Below, piece by piece: positions 1-8,853 of a stretch of 64,000 nt of DNA (its first letter is position 1; each line of letters opens with the position of its first letter). A program made the translations under genes and the position numbers. The notes under the pieces are model-generated. The model had not been told where the DNA came from and did no database searches. It saw only the letters and a list, made by a program, of their open reading frames with translations. Source of the DNA: an uncultured Eubacterium sp. (GTDB lineage: Bacteria > Bacillota > Clostridia > Lachnospirales > Lachnospiraceae); contig CAJTXO010000008.1 in NCBI GenBank assembly GCA_910583555.1, forward strand, positions 1-64,000, read 5' to 3'.

Positions 1-56
1 AGCGGTGTAATGATATCCGGCATTGTTCTTTTTCTTAAGTTAATGACATTGTGATT

Positions 57-1535
57 TTACTGGTCTTTTCCGCCAAGCGTTTTCATTGTCGGGAACAAAA
101 GCACATCCCGTATCGCCGCCGACCCCGTCAGCAGCATAACCAGGCGGTCAATCCCGAACCCGATCCCCCCTGTCGGAGGCATACCATATTCCAGGGCGCA
201 GATAAAGTCTTCATCCAGATGATGTGCTTCCTCGTCCCCGGCAGCAAACATTTCCTCCTGCTTCATAAACCGCTCCTTCTGGTCGATCGGATCGTTTAAT
301 TCGGAAAACGCGTTGCACATCTCCCTTTTTGTAATAAACAGCTCAAACCGCTCCGTGTAATCCGGATTGTCCGGCTTTTTCTTCGCAAGCGGTGAAATCT
401 CCACCGGATGGTCCATGATAAACGTCGGCTGGTCTAATTTTTCCTCAACAAACTCCTCGAAGAAGAGATTCAGGATATCGCCCTTACCGTGGCGCGGTTC
501 GAACTCGATGTGGTGCTCTTTGGCCGCGTTTCTCGCCGCTTCCACATCCGGGATCGCGTCAAAATCGACGCCGGCATATTTCTTCACTGCCTCAACCATC
601 GTCAGTCGCTCGAATGGCTGCGCAAAATCAATATCGACTCCCTCATACGAGATCTTCGTCGTGCCAAGCACATTCTGACAAACCTGGCGGTACATGTTTT
701 CAGCCAGATCCATCATGCCGTAATAATCGGTAAACGCCTGATAACACTCCAAAAGCGTAAACTCGGGGTTGTGCCGGATCGACAGTCCCTCGTTGCGGAA
801 TACGCGGCCGATCTCATATACGCGCTCCAGTCCGCCGACGATCAACCGCTTCAAATATAACTCCAGGGAAATACGGAGGTTCAAATCCTCATCCAACGTG
901 TTGTGGTGGGTGACAAACGGGCGCGCCGCCGCGCCGCCGGCCATCGGCACGAGCACAGGTGTTTCCACCTCCAGAAATCCCTGTTCGTCGAGAAATCTGC
1001 GAATCTCGCTGATGATCTTCGTGCGCTTGATAAAGGTGTCTTTTACTTCGGGATTGACGATCAAATCTACATATCTCTGGCGGTAACGGAGATCCGTGTC
1101 GCGCAGTCCGTGAAATTTCTCCGGCAGGATCTGCAGGCTCTTGCTCAAAAGTTTGATCCCTTTGGCATGAATGGAGATTTCTCCCATTTTCGTAGTGAAA
1201 ACTTCTCCTTCCATCAGCACGATGTCGCCGATATCAAATTTTTTGAAGTCTTTATATACGTCTTCCCCAACCTCATCTCTCGCCACGTATCCCTGAATGG
1301 AGCCGTCGCGGTCCATGACGTTGCAAAAAGATGCCTTTCCCATGACACGTTTGGACATCAGGCGGCCGGCGACAGTCACGCTGCTGCCCTCAAGCTCCTC
1401 GTAACGATCTTTGATCTCCTGGGAATGGTGCGATACGTCGCACTTCGTGATCTCAAACGGATTCTTTCCTTCTTCCTGCAAAACAGCCAGCTTTTCTCTT
1501 CTGACCTTCATTAACTGATTCAAATCTTCTGCCAC
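57..1535 (-). CDS. lysS: Lysyl-tRNA synthetase, class II
   Basis: Charges tRNA-Lys with lysine in the cytoplasm. The 492-residue length is usual for bacterial class II LysRS. An N-terminal OB-fold anticodon-binding domain (about residues 50-150) is followed by the class II catalytic core: motif 2 reads FRNEGLSIRHNPEF near residues 245-260, and motif 3 reads GIGFGIDRLVMLL near the C-terminus. The start codon follows a purine-rich AAAGGAGAGAG ribosome site. It lies 118 bp downstream of greA on the same strand, an arrangement common in Firmicutes, and is probably cotranscribed from the greA promoter. Identification is secure. No clear terminator is visible in the 56 bases left after the stop. 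Confidence 0.98.
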   Translation of the reverse strand: MAEDLNQLMKVRREKLAVLQEEGKNPFEITKCDVSHHSQEIKDRYEELEGSSVTVAGRLMSKRVMGKASFCNVMDRDGSIQGYVARDEVGEDVYKDFKKFDIGDIVLMEGEVFTTKMGEISIHAKGIKLLSKSLQILPEKFHGLRDTDLRYRQRYVDLIVNPEVKDTFIKRTKIISEIRRFLDEQGFLEVETPVLVPMAGGAAARPFVTHHNTLDEDLNLRISLELYLKRLIVGGLERVYEIGRVFRNEGLSIRHNPEFTLLECYQAFTDYYGMMDLAENMYRQVCQNVLGTTKISYEGVDIDFAQPFERLTMVEAVKKYAGVDFDAIPDVEAARNAAKEHHIEFEPRHGKGDILNLFFEEFVEEKLDQPTFIMDHPVEISPLAKKKPDNPDYTERFELFITKREMCNAFSELNDPIDQKERFMKQEEMFAAGDEEAHHLDEDFICALEYGMPPTGGIGFGIDRLVMLLTGSAAIRDVLLFPTMKTLGGKDQ

Positions 1536-1623
1536 GTTTCTCTCTCCTTTTTCTTTTACACTCTTTTACGACACAGAGTCCCAAAAAAAGCTCTGCCAAT
1601 CATCAGTTTTTCTAAAAATTTAG

Positions 1624-1657
1624 TTCTTTGAGAATTTTAATTCTTTGAGAATTTTAA
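1624..1657. repeat. 17-bp tandem repeat at the greA stop codon
   Basis: Two exact copies of the 17-bp unit ttctttgagaattttaa lie end to end. The greA stop codon is inside the second one, and degenerate copies flank both sides. The unit is AT-rich and occupies the start of the greA-lysS spacer. It looks like slippage duplication of the gene's 3' end. Confidence 0.8.
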
Positions 1658-2136
1658 TTCTTTGTGATCTCCAAAATCTTGTATACAATGATACCTGCCG
1701 GTGTTTCAACCTCCACCTTCTGTCCTACTTTCGCGCCAATCAGGGCTTTTCCCACCGGCGATTCATTCGAAATCTTCCCTTTCAGGCTGTTTGCCTCCGT
1801 CGAACCGACGATCTTATACTCGAGCTCTTCGTCGTATTCCAGGTCTTTGATGCGAACGGTACAGCCGATATTGATGACGCTTGAATCCACATCGTCATCT
1901 GTGACAAGTTCTGCATTTTTCAGTATTTTATCAATCTCTTCTATACGAAGTTCTATGTCCCGCTGTTCTTCTTTGGCAGCATCATACTCTGCATTCTCTG
2001 ATAAGTCCCCCAGTTCCCTGGCTTCCTTGATTTTCTGCGCAACTTCCTTTCGACGGTTCAGTTTCAGATCCTGCAGTTCATCCTCTAATGCCTTCAATCC
2101 CTCTTCCGTCAAAATATTCTTTTTTACTTCTGCCAT
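1654..2136 (-). CDS. greA: Transcription elongation factor GreA
   Basis: GreA enters the secondary channel of paused RNA polymerase and stimulates cleavage of backtracked RNA. The product starts MAEVKKN and has 160 residues, usual for the family. An N-terminal coiled-coil hairpin (about 10-75) carries the acidic tip with DLSENAEYDAAKEEQ, and a C-terminal FKBP-like domain follows (about 85-160, with SPVGKALIGAKVGQ). The start at 2136 is chosen because an upstream in-frame ATG at 2151 forms part of the GGAGG ribosome site eight bases before it. The gene has a consensus promoter at 2228-2256 and a long hairpin in its leader. lysS follows. Confidence 0.97.
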   Translation of the reverse strand: MAEVKKNILTEEGLKALEDELQDLKLNRRKEVAQKIKEARELGDLSENAEYDAAKEEQRDIELRIEEIDKILKNAELVTDDDVDSSVINIGCTVRIKDLEYDEELEYKIVGSTEANSLKGKISNESPVGKALIGAKVGQKVEVETPAGIIVYKILEITKN

Positions 2137-2158
2137 ATGTTTTTCCTCCATTCTTTTT

Positions 2159-2212
2159 GTGTGAATAAAACTACGTGTTGAGGTTTTTTCGAATCCGTAG
2201 TTTCATTCACAC
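2159..2212 (-). promoter_or_regulatory. Long hairpin in the greA leader
   Basis: A 17-bp inverted repeat (16 of 17 positions pair) with arms 2159-2175 and 2196-2212 and a 20-base loop. In the minus-strand transcript it forms between the presumed start site and the greA ribosome site, ending 10 bases before GGAGG. No U-run follows, so it is not a standard terminator. It may stabilise the mRNA or affect greA expression. Confidence 0.6.
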
Positions 2213-2227
2213 TTTGCCCTGTGGATT

Positions 2228-2256
2228 ATTATAGCGTAGCAAAGTGGGATTGTCAA
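2228..2256 (-). promoter_or_regulatory. Consensus housekeeping promoter of greA-lysS
   Basis: On the minus strand TTGACA (2251-2256) and TATAAT (2228-2233) are separated by exactly 17 bases, a perfect sigma-A type promoter. It lies 92 bases upstream of the greA start and reads through the leader hairpin. Confidence 0.85.
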
Positions 2257-2323
2257 TCGGCAACCCCACTTCTAGGCACTTTTTCACGTATTTTACTTAT
2301 TGCGGTGCGAATGGTACGGCTGG

Positions 2324-4684
2324 TCAGCCCTCTGCCGGGTCATCATCCTTGACCTCTTCGTTTTTACTCGTATCCTCACCATCATCCGCCGAATCCGAAA
2401 CTTCAAAGAGACACTCTTTTCTCGGCTTGTAGGTGCCGTCTTCAAATTCGACGCGGTAGTACTTGTAACAGCCTTCCAGAACGGTATTCTTTTTCATATC
2501 CTCATAGTTCTGTTCCGAAATCTGACAGATAGAATCCGCATATCCGGCAGCCACCGCCGTGGCAACCGAAGCAGAAGACAGGATTTCAACGCAGATGGCG
2601 CACTTTTGCTTCGTTCCGCCCTTGCTAAACGTATTTCCGGTGATCGTCGGGTTCACTGCACCTCTCACGAGGATACACGTATAATTGTAGCCTTTGTTAT
2701 CTTCGAGTCCCTGTATGCCGAGGAACTGGTTGTCCTTGATCACGGTATTGCGCCAGTTCCAGATACGGACGGCCGCATTGTACGTCTGATTTACCTTGCA
2801 GTTCTGGATCGTCACATTCTCGTGATAGATCTGCTGGTTGTTCATGTCCACCGAATACGTGTGGCTTCCGATCGCCGCGCCCATGTTCGTAAACATGCAG
2901 TTATTGATATTTACCGTATTACAGGCGGTGCGGTCATGGGACGACCATTCGTAATTAAATCCGTTCGTGTTCAGATCCGTCGTATCCACATTGATTGCTT
3001 CCTTGTGGCTCTTGTTATTGTAAATACGGAAATCCGTAAATGAGCAGTTCTCAATCGTCACATTTTTCGAGGAATTTAATTCAATAAAATGAGAACCGTA
3101 TTCATTGGTAAACGCGATATTGCGGATCACGATATTCTGGGCATGTCCCATGACGACGCCCATCGCGTTGACCACATTGTCACAGTCAATGATCACATCG
3201 GTATTGCCCTGCAGCGTAACGTTCTGGGAACCATTGTAACCGCTGACGGAATTTTTCACCTTTTCTTTGGACGGAGGCACGATCTCAAACATCGTCTTAT
3301 TCGTGGCGAGATTTGTATCGACGGCCTTGACCTTCTGGATCTTTACCCCGCTCTGAAAATTCACCGTCACGTTCGAGGGGATGCAGACCGAGTGGCTGAG
3401 TTTGTAATTTCCCGCCTGCACGTTCAATGTGCCGCCTCCGGCGTACTCCAGCTGCTCCATATAGGAACGGAACATAAAATACGTCTTTGCCTGACCGCCG
3501 TTCGCCGTATAATTCTTGTCATCCTCGTAATGTTCCCGATAAGGTTTGGACGACGGCGTGATCGTAAATGTATTATCGCCTTTACTCTGGAAATAAAACA
3601 ATCTGGTGGTCGTCGCGTTTTTATATGGCACATAATAATGGTTTAAACTTTTCACTTCATTGTCTTTCATGCTCGAAATCTTCGACTGCGAGATCGAATT
3701 GTTCACACTTGACGCGCGGGAAATGTTTACCGCATAGCCGCAGTTATCAAATGTATTCCGCGACACCTCGGGATCTTTGATACTGTAAAGCTTTACCGCG
3801 GACGAGGTAGCGTTCGTATTGTCGCGCCTCTTTACCGTATTGGATTTGATCACCGGCTCGTCCCACATTTTTCCTATGACTGCGGCATCCCTCATATCGG
3901 TAAATGTATTTTTCCGGATCGAAACTTTGGTCGAATACGCTTCTTTTTTATATTTGGTGGAAGCGACGCCGCTCTCCAGTTTTTGAAATGTATTTGACGT
4001 GATCTTCACGTTGAGGCACGGCGTAGCGCCCAGCGAATTGACCGTGACCGCCGTCTTATACTTGTCGCCCGATTTCTCCTGTCCATTTGTAAACGTACAG
4101 TCTTCCACGCTTACTTTTTTACTGCCGGCTATGTTAATATAGGCGCCGCCCTTTTTGCCCTTGAACTGGATCTTCGAAACACTGACATTGTAATTGTGTC
4201 CCATGTCGATAGCCAAGGCATTGTTCACTTTGCCAAGATCGATGGTCGCCTTTTTAGCCCCCTTGATCGCAACTTTTTTCGTCCCCTTATAGTCCTTCGC
4301 TTTGCTGGCCAGCTTAAAAAGCGTTTTCGACGGCTTCAACGAGGAACTTCCCGTTTCATATGTTTTTTTCAACTTCGCCCCGCTCTTGAGCTGGATCGTG
4401 ACATTGGAGGGGATGACGAGCGTCGAGCACACTTTATACGTGCCCTTTTTCAGGACGAGCGTACCGCCCCCCCTGCTCTTTAATTTCTCCAGATACGATT
4501 TGATCGTATAGTAGTGCTTTGTCTTACTGTTATAACTGCTGAGTCTGCGGTAAGAGGAGTCACACGGTTTCGTGGATTTGGAAATCGTGTACTTCCCTGC
4601 GGCCTGTGCGTCAGCCGGATTTTGCGCCATACCGCATACGACTCCACATGCCAGCAGGATACCTGCTGCTACGTTTCTTTTCAT
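2324..4684 (-). CDS. Secreted right-handed beta-helix protein with duplicated halves
   Basis: Extracellular protein of about 786 residues. The start MKRNVAAG is chosen because it is best spaced from AAGGTGAGG; GTG at 4699 and ATG at 4690 are in frame but lie in or too near that site. A signal peptide covers about residues 1-28 (hydrophobic stretch, then ADAQAA). Many N-x-x-I/V repeats of pectate-lyase/PbH1 type form two parallel beta-helical halves: each opens with a GGGTL...Y...IPSNVT segment, one near residue 70 and one near 415, so an internal duplication is likely. The C-terminus is acidic. No sortase signal or cell-wall anchor was seen. Substrate is unknown; a polysaccharide lyase or adhesin-like role is possible. 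Confidence 0.8.
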   Translation of the reverse strand: MKRNVAAGILLACGVVCGMAQNPADAQAAGKYTISKSTKPCDSSYRRLSSYNSKTKHYYTIKSYLEKLKSRGGGTLVLKKGTYKVCSTLVIPSNVTIQLKSGAKLKKTYETGSSSLKPSKTLFKLASKAKDYKGTKKVAIKGAKKATIDLGKVNNALAIDMGHNYNVSVSKIQFKGKKGGAYINIAGSKKVSVEDCTFTNGQEKSGDKYKTAVTVNSLGATPCLNVKITSNTFQKLESGVASTKYKKEAYSTKVSIRKNTFTDMRDAAVIGKMWDEPVIKSNTVKRRDNTNATSSAVKLYSIKDPEVSRNTFDNCGYAVNISRASSVNNSISQSKISSMKDNEVKSLNHYYVPYKNATTTRLFYFQSKGDNTFTITPSSKPYREHYEDDKNYTANGGQAKTYFMFRSYMEQLEYAGGGTLNVQAGNYKLSHSVCIPSNVTVNFQSGVKIQKVKAVDTNLATNKTMFEIVPPSKEKVKNSVSGYNGSQNVTLQGNTDVIIDCDNVVNAMGVVMGHAQNIVIRNIAFTNEYGSHFIELNSSKNVTIENCSFTDFRIYNNKSHKEAINVDTTDLNTNGFNYEWSSHDRTACNTVNINNCMFTNMGAAIGSHTYSVDMNNQQIYHENVTIQNCKVNQTYNAAVRIWNWRNTVIKDNQFLGIQGLEDNKGYNYTCILVRGAVNPTITGNTFSKGGTKQKCAICVEILSSASVATAVAAGYADSICQISEQNYEDMKKNTVLEGCYKYYRVEFEDGTYKPRKECLFEVSDSADDGEDTSKNEEVKDDDPAEG

Positions 4685-4724
4685 GTACATAATCCTCACC
4701 TTTTCTTCGTAATTCTCCTTTTCA

Positions 4725-4752
4725 AGTATACTATATTTTCAAAATATGTCAA
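4725..4752 (-). promoter_or_regulatory. Promoter of the beta-helix gene
   Basis: Minus-strand TTGACA (4747-4752) and TATACT (4725-4730) with a 16-base spacer, about 40 bases upstream of the chosen start codon. Confidence 0.75.
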
Positions 4753-4788
4753 CTTGATTCCATCACATAAAAAAAATGGTACAAATTT

Positions 4789-6789
4789 TTAACAAACCCG
4801 GATGAACTTTCCCGTATCGTACTGCCTTCCTTTAAACTCCACGACCACCGTGTACTTTCCCTTCTCAATGGTGTTCAGGGGGATCGACAGGTAATATTCC
4901 ATCTCCGCCGCCAGCTCCTGCTGCTGTTCGGGATCACGGAAATCCTTGACATAACAGCGGTCTGTTCCGACCAGGAACACCTGGCCCACGAGGTGATCCC
5001 TCGACTTCACCCAGAGATTTCCGTCCTCAATGCGAAGCCTGACCCGCTCTTCCTGACAGGCAAGCGGTGCCTCCTCGATCTTCTCTGCCGGAACTTTCAT
5101 ACATTCCGGCATCCGCTGAAAGGGCCGGAGCGATCCGACACACGGCTCCGCCGACAGATCGCCCCCGGCAGCCAGTCCGTCCACATCCGGCTTCATCTCA
5201 AAGGCGCGGAAAAAATAATATTTCAGGCTATATCGGTTCAGCTCTTTCTCCGTATCATAATCAAATTCACTGATCACTCCGCCCCTGTCTTCATGCTCGT
5301 CCGGATACGCCAGATACCCTGCCATATAAAACAATCTGCGCTCAGCATGTTTATAGACGCCATTTGACGTGATCTTCGACTTGATGCCGCCGAACCGTTT
5401 CTCGATTTTTGCCCTTTTTTTCTTTTCATCAATTGTGTAAATGGTGACAAATGACCGCTCATCGTTATCGTACGCCGGCGTCTTTCTCCTTAAATTCCAG
5501 TGGTTGTCGAACATGATCAGATGTTTCGTATCCGCCTTCCCGTCCAGATCCTCCCGGATGAGTTTCACCGAGTGCTGTTGAAAATGCCAGGGCATGTTTT
5601 CCGGCGTCTTCAGCGTTTTGAACAGCCAGGGCGTCCGCCGCCAGAACCTGGTTTCTCCCAGGATCCAGTTCAACTGATTCGTCTTCCAGTTGATACTGAA
5701 TACACTGTGGAGATTTCGCGCGGAAAAAATGACATTTTTTGTTTCCGGCTCATATTCGAGCGAATTGATATGTATCCAGTTTGTGCGGTCCCGGTATGCC
5801 GTATAGAGGACATCACGCAGGTCAAGAAATTTTTCGATCTTTCCGGTCTGGCGGTTCACCTCGGCGATGCAGTCTTCCACATGTCCGCACTGGGAATTAC
5901 TCGCCACGAGAAGATTGCCTCCCGGCGTCATTTCACACACGTCATGGTGGACACCGTTCGGCACATAATACGTGCGGTGCACCCTGCCAAAATAGTCGAT
6001 TTCATACATCTGTGTGGAATGCGGCAGCAGATAGGTGGGAATGAGCGTCTGGCGCTCCATCATGATGAATCTTCCATTCGCCAGTTCAAACAGTCCGTAC
6101 CCCCGCGGGCGGTACTTCATGATATATCGGATATCGCCGTACTCGTCGAACGCGATCGGATACGACGTACTCTTCCCCGCTACCAGAATCATTTTCATCG
6201 ACGAGCGCGCGGTCTTTTTTTCGACGCGGACCGCATCCTCTACGTATTTCGTCAGCGGCTCCGTCCGGATCCGGATCTCACTTTCCGCCGTCACCTTATC
6301 CTGCTCGTCCAGCAGTTCCAGCGATACGATATTTTCCATATCCGGATACAACCCGTAAACCGGTACCCGATGCCAGTTGCACGGCTGCCTGACTAACGAT
6401 GTTATGGCTGCGTCCGGCGTCTTTCCCTGAACATGAAACCTGACCCGGCATTTCTCTTTCGTATAGAACAACACATAGGCACATAACGGCGTCATTCCGT
6501 AGGGGTCCACTATGATTCCCGGCTTTTCAAACGGATATTTCGCCTCTGAAAAGATCCGGTTGATCTCCTGCTCTCTCTCTCTCGTCCTGACGGCCAACCC
6601 CTGCTCCCGCTCAATGTCGGATTTGATCTGGTAATCATAGCGCTGCACAGACTGAGCCGCCTGCCATTCTCTGGACTTCGCTTTATACCCCCGGTCAAAC
6701 TCCTTATCATACCCTTTCGTAAGCGGTATACCTCTTTTGTTCATACAAAAGGGCCGCCATTTTTTCGGAACCAGTTTCATCTTGTCCAT
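4789..6789 (-). CDS. Arylsulfotransferase (ASST)-like protein
   Basis: Resembles PAPS-independent aryl-sulfate sulfotransferases, which move sulfate between phenols through a sulfo-histidine intermediate. Of 666 residues, about 95-185 form an Ig-like N-terminal domain and about 200-570 a beta-propeller. The active-site signatures are present in order: GVHHDV, WIHINSLEY, FSARNLHSVF, QQHSVKL and MFDNHWN, matching the His/Arg set known from the E. coli enzyme. The start is fixed by GGAGG ten bases upstream. No signal peptide or lipobox is visible; the N-terminus is basic and charged, unlike periplasmic relatives, so a cytoplasmic place or unusual export is implied. Family is fairly sure; substrate is not. 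Confidence 0.8.
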   Translation of the reverse strand: MDKMKLVPKKWRPFCMNKRGIPLTKGYDKEFDRGYKAKSREWQAAQSVQRYDYQIKSDIEREQGLAVRTREREQEINRIFSEAKYPFEKPGIIVDPYGMTPLCAYVLFYTKEKCRVRFHVQGKTPDAAITSLVRQPCNWHRVPVYGLYPDMENIVSLELLDEQDKVTAESEIRIRTEPLTKYVEDAVRVEKKTARSSMKMILVAGKSTSYPIAFDEYGDIRYIMKYRPRGYGLFELANGRFIMMERQTLIPTYLLPHSTQMYEIDYFGRVHRTYYVPNGVHHDVCEMTPGGNLLVASNSQCGHVEDCIAEVNRQTGKIEKFLDLRDVLYTAYRDRTNWIHINSLEYEPETKNVIFSARNLHSVFSINWKTNQLNWILGETRFWRRTPWLFKTLKTPENMPWHFQQHSVKLIREDLDGKADTKHLIMFDNHWNLRRKTPAYDNDERSFVTIYTIDEKKKRAKIEKRFGGIKSKITSNGVYKHAERRLFYMAGYLAYPDEHEDRGGVISEFDYDTEKELNRYSLKYYFFRAFEMKPDVDGLAAGGDLSAEPCVGSLRPFQRMPECMKVPAEKIEEAPLACQEERVRLRIEDGNLWVKSRDHLVGQVFLVGTDRCYVKDFRDPEQQQELAAEMEYYLSIPLNTIEKGKYTVVVEFKGRQYDTGKFIRVC

Positions 6790-6865
6790 GTAGTTTTATC
6801 CTCCTGTCATGCGCGGACGCGCGCCGTGTTATACACACATTATAAACAGGTGAATTGGTATTTTT

Positions 6866-6894
6866 ATGGTAAATTTTAGTCAAAAGTATGTCAA
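6866..6894 (-). promoter_or_regulatory. Probable promoter of the ASST-like gene
   Basis: Minus-strand TTGACA (6889-6894), 17-base spacer, then TACCAT (6866-6871), with the start codon about 75 bases further on. The -35 is perfect and the -10 matches four of six. A separate TATAAT nearer the gene (6840-6845) is an alternative. Confidence 0.5.
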
Positions 6895-6901
6895 TTTTTT
6901 C

Positions 6902-7405
6902 TTATTGGCGGATGGTCTTCTGCGGAAATTTCATCTGGATCATCCCGATCATCTTGTCACTCGGCTCAAACAACAGCACCGCCTGCTCTTCCTTTTCCCC
7001 CAGCTTGATGGCTATCCCGTACGGTTTGGCTTCGGGGCGGAGGGAGGAATAATCCCGCACGGGCAGATGCCGGTATCCGTCCATTTTCGGTGAATCCATC
7101 GGAGCGATCACCGCCGCGTTTTCCAATTCGATCCGCAGCACTGTTTTTCTCTTTTCGCCCCCCTGGATCATATCAAAATCAAGCTGTCCGTCACAGTACA
7201 CGTATTCCCACTCCACCTTAAAACGGGGCCAGTACCATATTAATAAGATCAGCGCCGCCACGGAAAGCATGGCTAAAAGCGCGACCCTGCTCAGAAAGCC
7301 CGCCCCCATGAGTAAGATCACTCCAAAAATGAGCAATCCTTTCAATACGGCGACTTTCGCTGTTGTTTTCTGCTTCACACTCGTTTCTGCATATGACTGT
7401 TCCAT
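6902..7405 (-). CDS. Small membrane protein with two transmembrane segments
   Basis: Unrecognised protein of 167 residues. A short cytoplasmic N-terminus (1-17) precedes two closely spaced hydrophobic segments (about 18-40 and 42-60), then a soluble domain of about 105 residues rich in beta-type sequence, with a conserved-looking YCDGQLDFDMIQGGEKRKT stretch. Overall it resembles Lachnospiraceae membrane proteins annotated only as domains of unknown function, and a PH-like fold for the soluble part is possible. It begins two bases after the stop of the PAS-GAF-GGDEF gene and has the ribosome site AAAGGAGATC, so the two are almost certainly cotranscribed. Function is unknown. Confidence 0.75.
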   Translation of the reverse strand: MEQSYAETSVKQKTTAKVAVLKGLLIFGVILLMGAGFLSRVALLAMLSVAALILLIWYWPRFKVEWEYVYCDGQLDFDMIQGGEKRKTVLRIELENAAVIAPMDSPKMDGYRHLPVRDYSSLRPEAKPYGIAIKLGEKEEQAVLLFEPSDKMIGMIQMKFPQKTIRQ

Positions 7406-7407
7406 AC

Positions 7408-8748
7408 TCAGATCTCCTTTCTTCTCTCGATTCCACTGGACCGGTAATACTCCGCTTTATCCTGGTACATTTTCTTTTCTGCCTCAGAAATCAAGCGATC
7501 GATCCCCGCCAGGCTGTCCTTTTCCCACACAGCGCCTACCGCCATATGGATCTTTTTCTTTTTCAGTTCCTTCTTTAACTGATCTGTCTTTTCCCACAAT
7601 TCCTGTTCTTCCATCCCCGTGCAGATCGCCAGCAATTCGTCTCCGCCGATGCGGAAAAGTCCATACCCGTCAAACGCCTCCGTTAGACTCTCGCACGAAT
7701 TTATGATCAGACGATCTCCCGCCTCATGTCCTTCGCTGTCATTGAGCCGCTTCAACCCTGTCACATCGCAGTATACGATGCCAAGACACGTCTCCCGCTG
7801 CATATTTTCGATAAATTCATTCATCGCGTGCCGGTTCCCGATCTTCGTAAGCTGGTCACGATAACTCATATCCCGCAGCCGCCGGATCAGATTCCTCCTC
7901 CGCAGGGATGAAATGATAAAATGCGCCATGATCTGGAGCATATTGGAAGCGTATTCCAGCGACTTTTTCGGCGGATTATCCACGCCGTAAAAGCCGATCA
8001 CCTCGCCGTCATCATATAGTGGAACGACCACCAGTGAATGGATATTCTGCCGTTTCAGTATGTCATACTGCAGCGGATCATTCTCCTTGATGTCTGCCAG
8101 ACTTTTAATGACGATATGTTTTCCGATGCTGAAATTCTCATACCAGTTGGCACAGACCTCCGGCGGCAGGTCCTGCAGATTTTGTTTTTCCGGACTGACA
8201 CCGCTCGCCACCCACTCATACGTATTGTCATCATTTCCTTTTTCATTTTTCTCAAAAATATATGTTCTCTCGCCGCCCAGCGCCTTCCCCATATACTCTA
8301 ACAGCACCTCCAGCGTTTTGGACGGCGTTTTCTGCATCAGAGCCATACGAAGTCCTTCGTTGATCGTGGCCTCCAGATTTTCATAACTACGCTGCATACC
8401 GCCCTTCGATTCCTGTCTGCCTGGATCGATGGCGATCTCCATCCGATACGTTTTCCCATCTTCTTCCACCAACGTATCCTTGAGCATCATCTGCTTGTCA
8501 AGGATCGGATTAAAACAAAACCATTCCTTAAAAGAACCCTGCTTTAACTCATGGTTATTGCAGAGGTGACAGGGGGTGGAGCAGTTCTGAAGAACCTCAT
8601 GGCACGGTTTCCCGGCTACTTCTTCAAATGATTTGATCCCATATATATCAAGTGCCTTTTGATTCATATACACCAGTTCATAACTTTCTACATCGGAAAC
8701 ATAGACCACTTCGTCCATATTTTCAAAAAACTCCCATATTTTATTCAT
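7408..8748 (-). CDS. PAS-GAF-GGDEF diguanylate cyclase
   Basis: Probable cytoplasmic sensor that makes cyclic di-GMP. In 446 residues: an N-terminal PAS domain (about 1-115), a GAF domain (about 130-285) and a C-terminal GGDEF domain (about 290-446). The catalytic loop reads RIGGDEL, with Leu in place of Phe, which is tolerated in active enzymes. No RxxD inhibitory site lies just before it. The PAS part contains a cysteine-rich stretch, PCHEVLQNCSTPCHLC (about 48-63), that could bind a metal or respond to redox state. No membrane segment or EAL domain is present. Transcribed from an extended -10 promoter with a GC-rich leader hairpin and followed by the small membrane protein. Confidence 0.9.
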   Translation of the reverse strand: MNKIWEFFENMDEVVYVSDVESYELVYMNQKALDIYGIKSFEEVAGKPCHEVLQNCSTPCHLCNNHELKQGSFKEWFCFNPILDKQMMLKDTLVEEDGKTYRMEIAIDPGRQESKGGMQRSYENLEATINEGLRMALMQKTPSKTLEVLLEYMGKALGGERTYIFEKNEKGNDDNTYEWVASGVSPEKQNLQDLPPEVCANWYENFSIGKHIVIKSLADIKENDPLQYDILKRQNIHSLVVVPLYDDGEVIGFYGVDNPPKKSLEYASNMLQIMAHFIISSLRRRNLIRRLRDMSYRDQLTKIGNRHAMNEFIENMQRETCLGIVYCDVTGLKRLNDSEGHEAGDRLIINSCESLTEAFDGYGLFRIGGDELLAICTGMEEQELWEKTDQLKKELKKKKIHMAVGAVWEKDSLAGIDRLISEAEKKMYQDKAEYYRSSGIERRKEI

Positions 8749-8770
8749 GATACGAAACCTCCTTGCAGGA

Positions 8771-8803
8771 TCGCGGGAATTTCCGCGACCATAACTAAGT
8801 ATA
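8771..8803 (-). promoter_or_regulatory. Extended -10 promoter and leader hairpin of the diguanylate cyclase gene
   Basis: TGCTATACT (minus strand; TATACT at 8798-8803) is an extended -10 with no good -35. The transcript then contains a GC-rich hairpin (arms tcgcgg/ccgcga within 8771-8788) ending shortly before the AAGGAGG site. Confidence 0.5.
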
Positions 8804-8853
8804 GCACAACTATCGTTTTTTTTCCTCTACAAATTTATTTTTTCTCCACACTT

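Noticed and set aside
7408..8748. GGDEL in place of GGDEF as evidence of an inactive cyclase
   Set aside because: A hydrophobic substitution at the last position is tolerated; the rest of the motif is intact.
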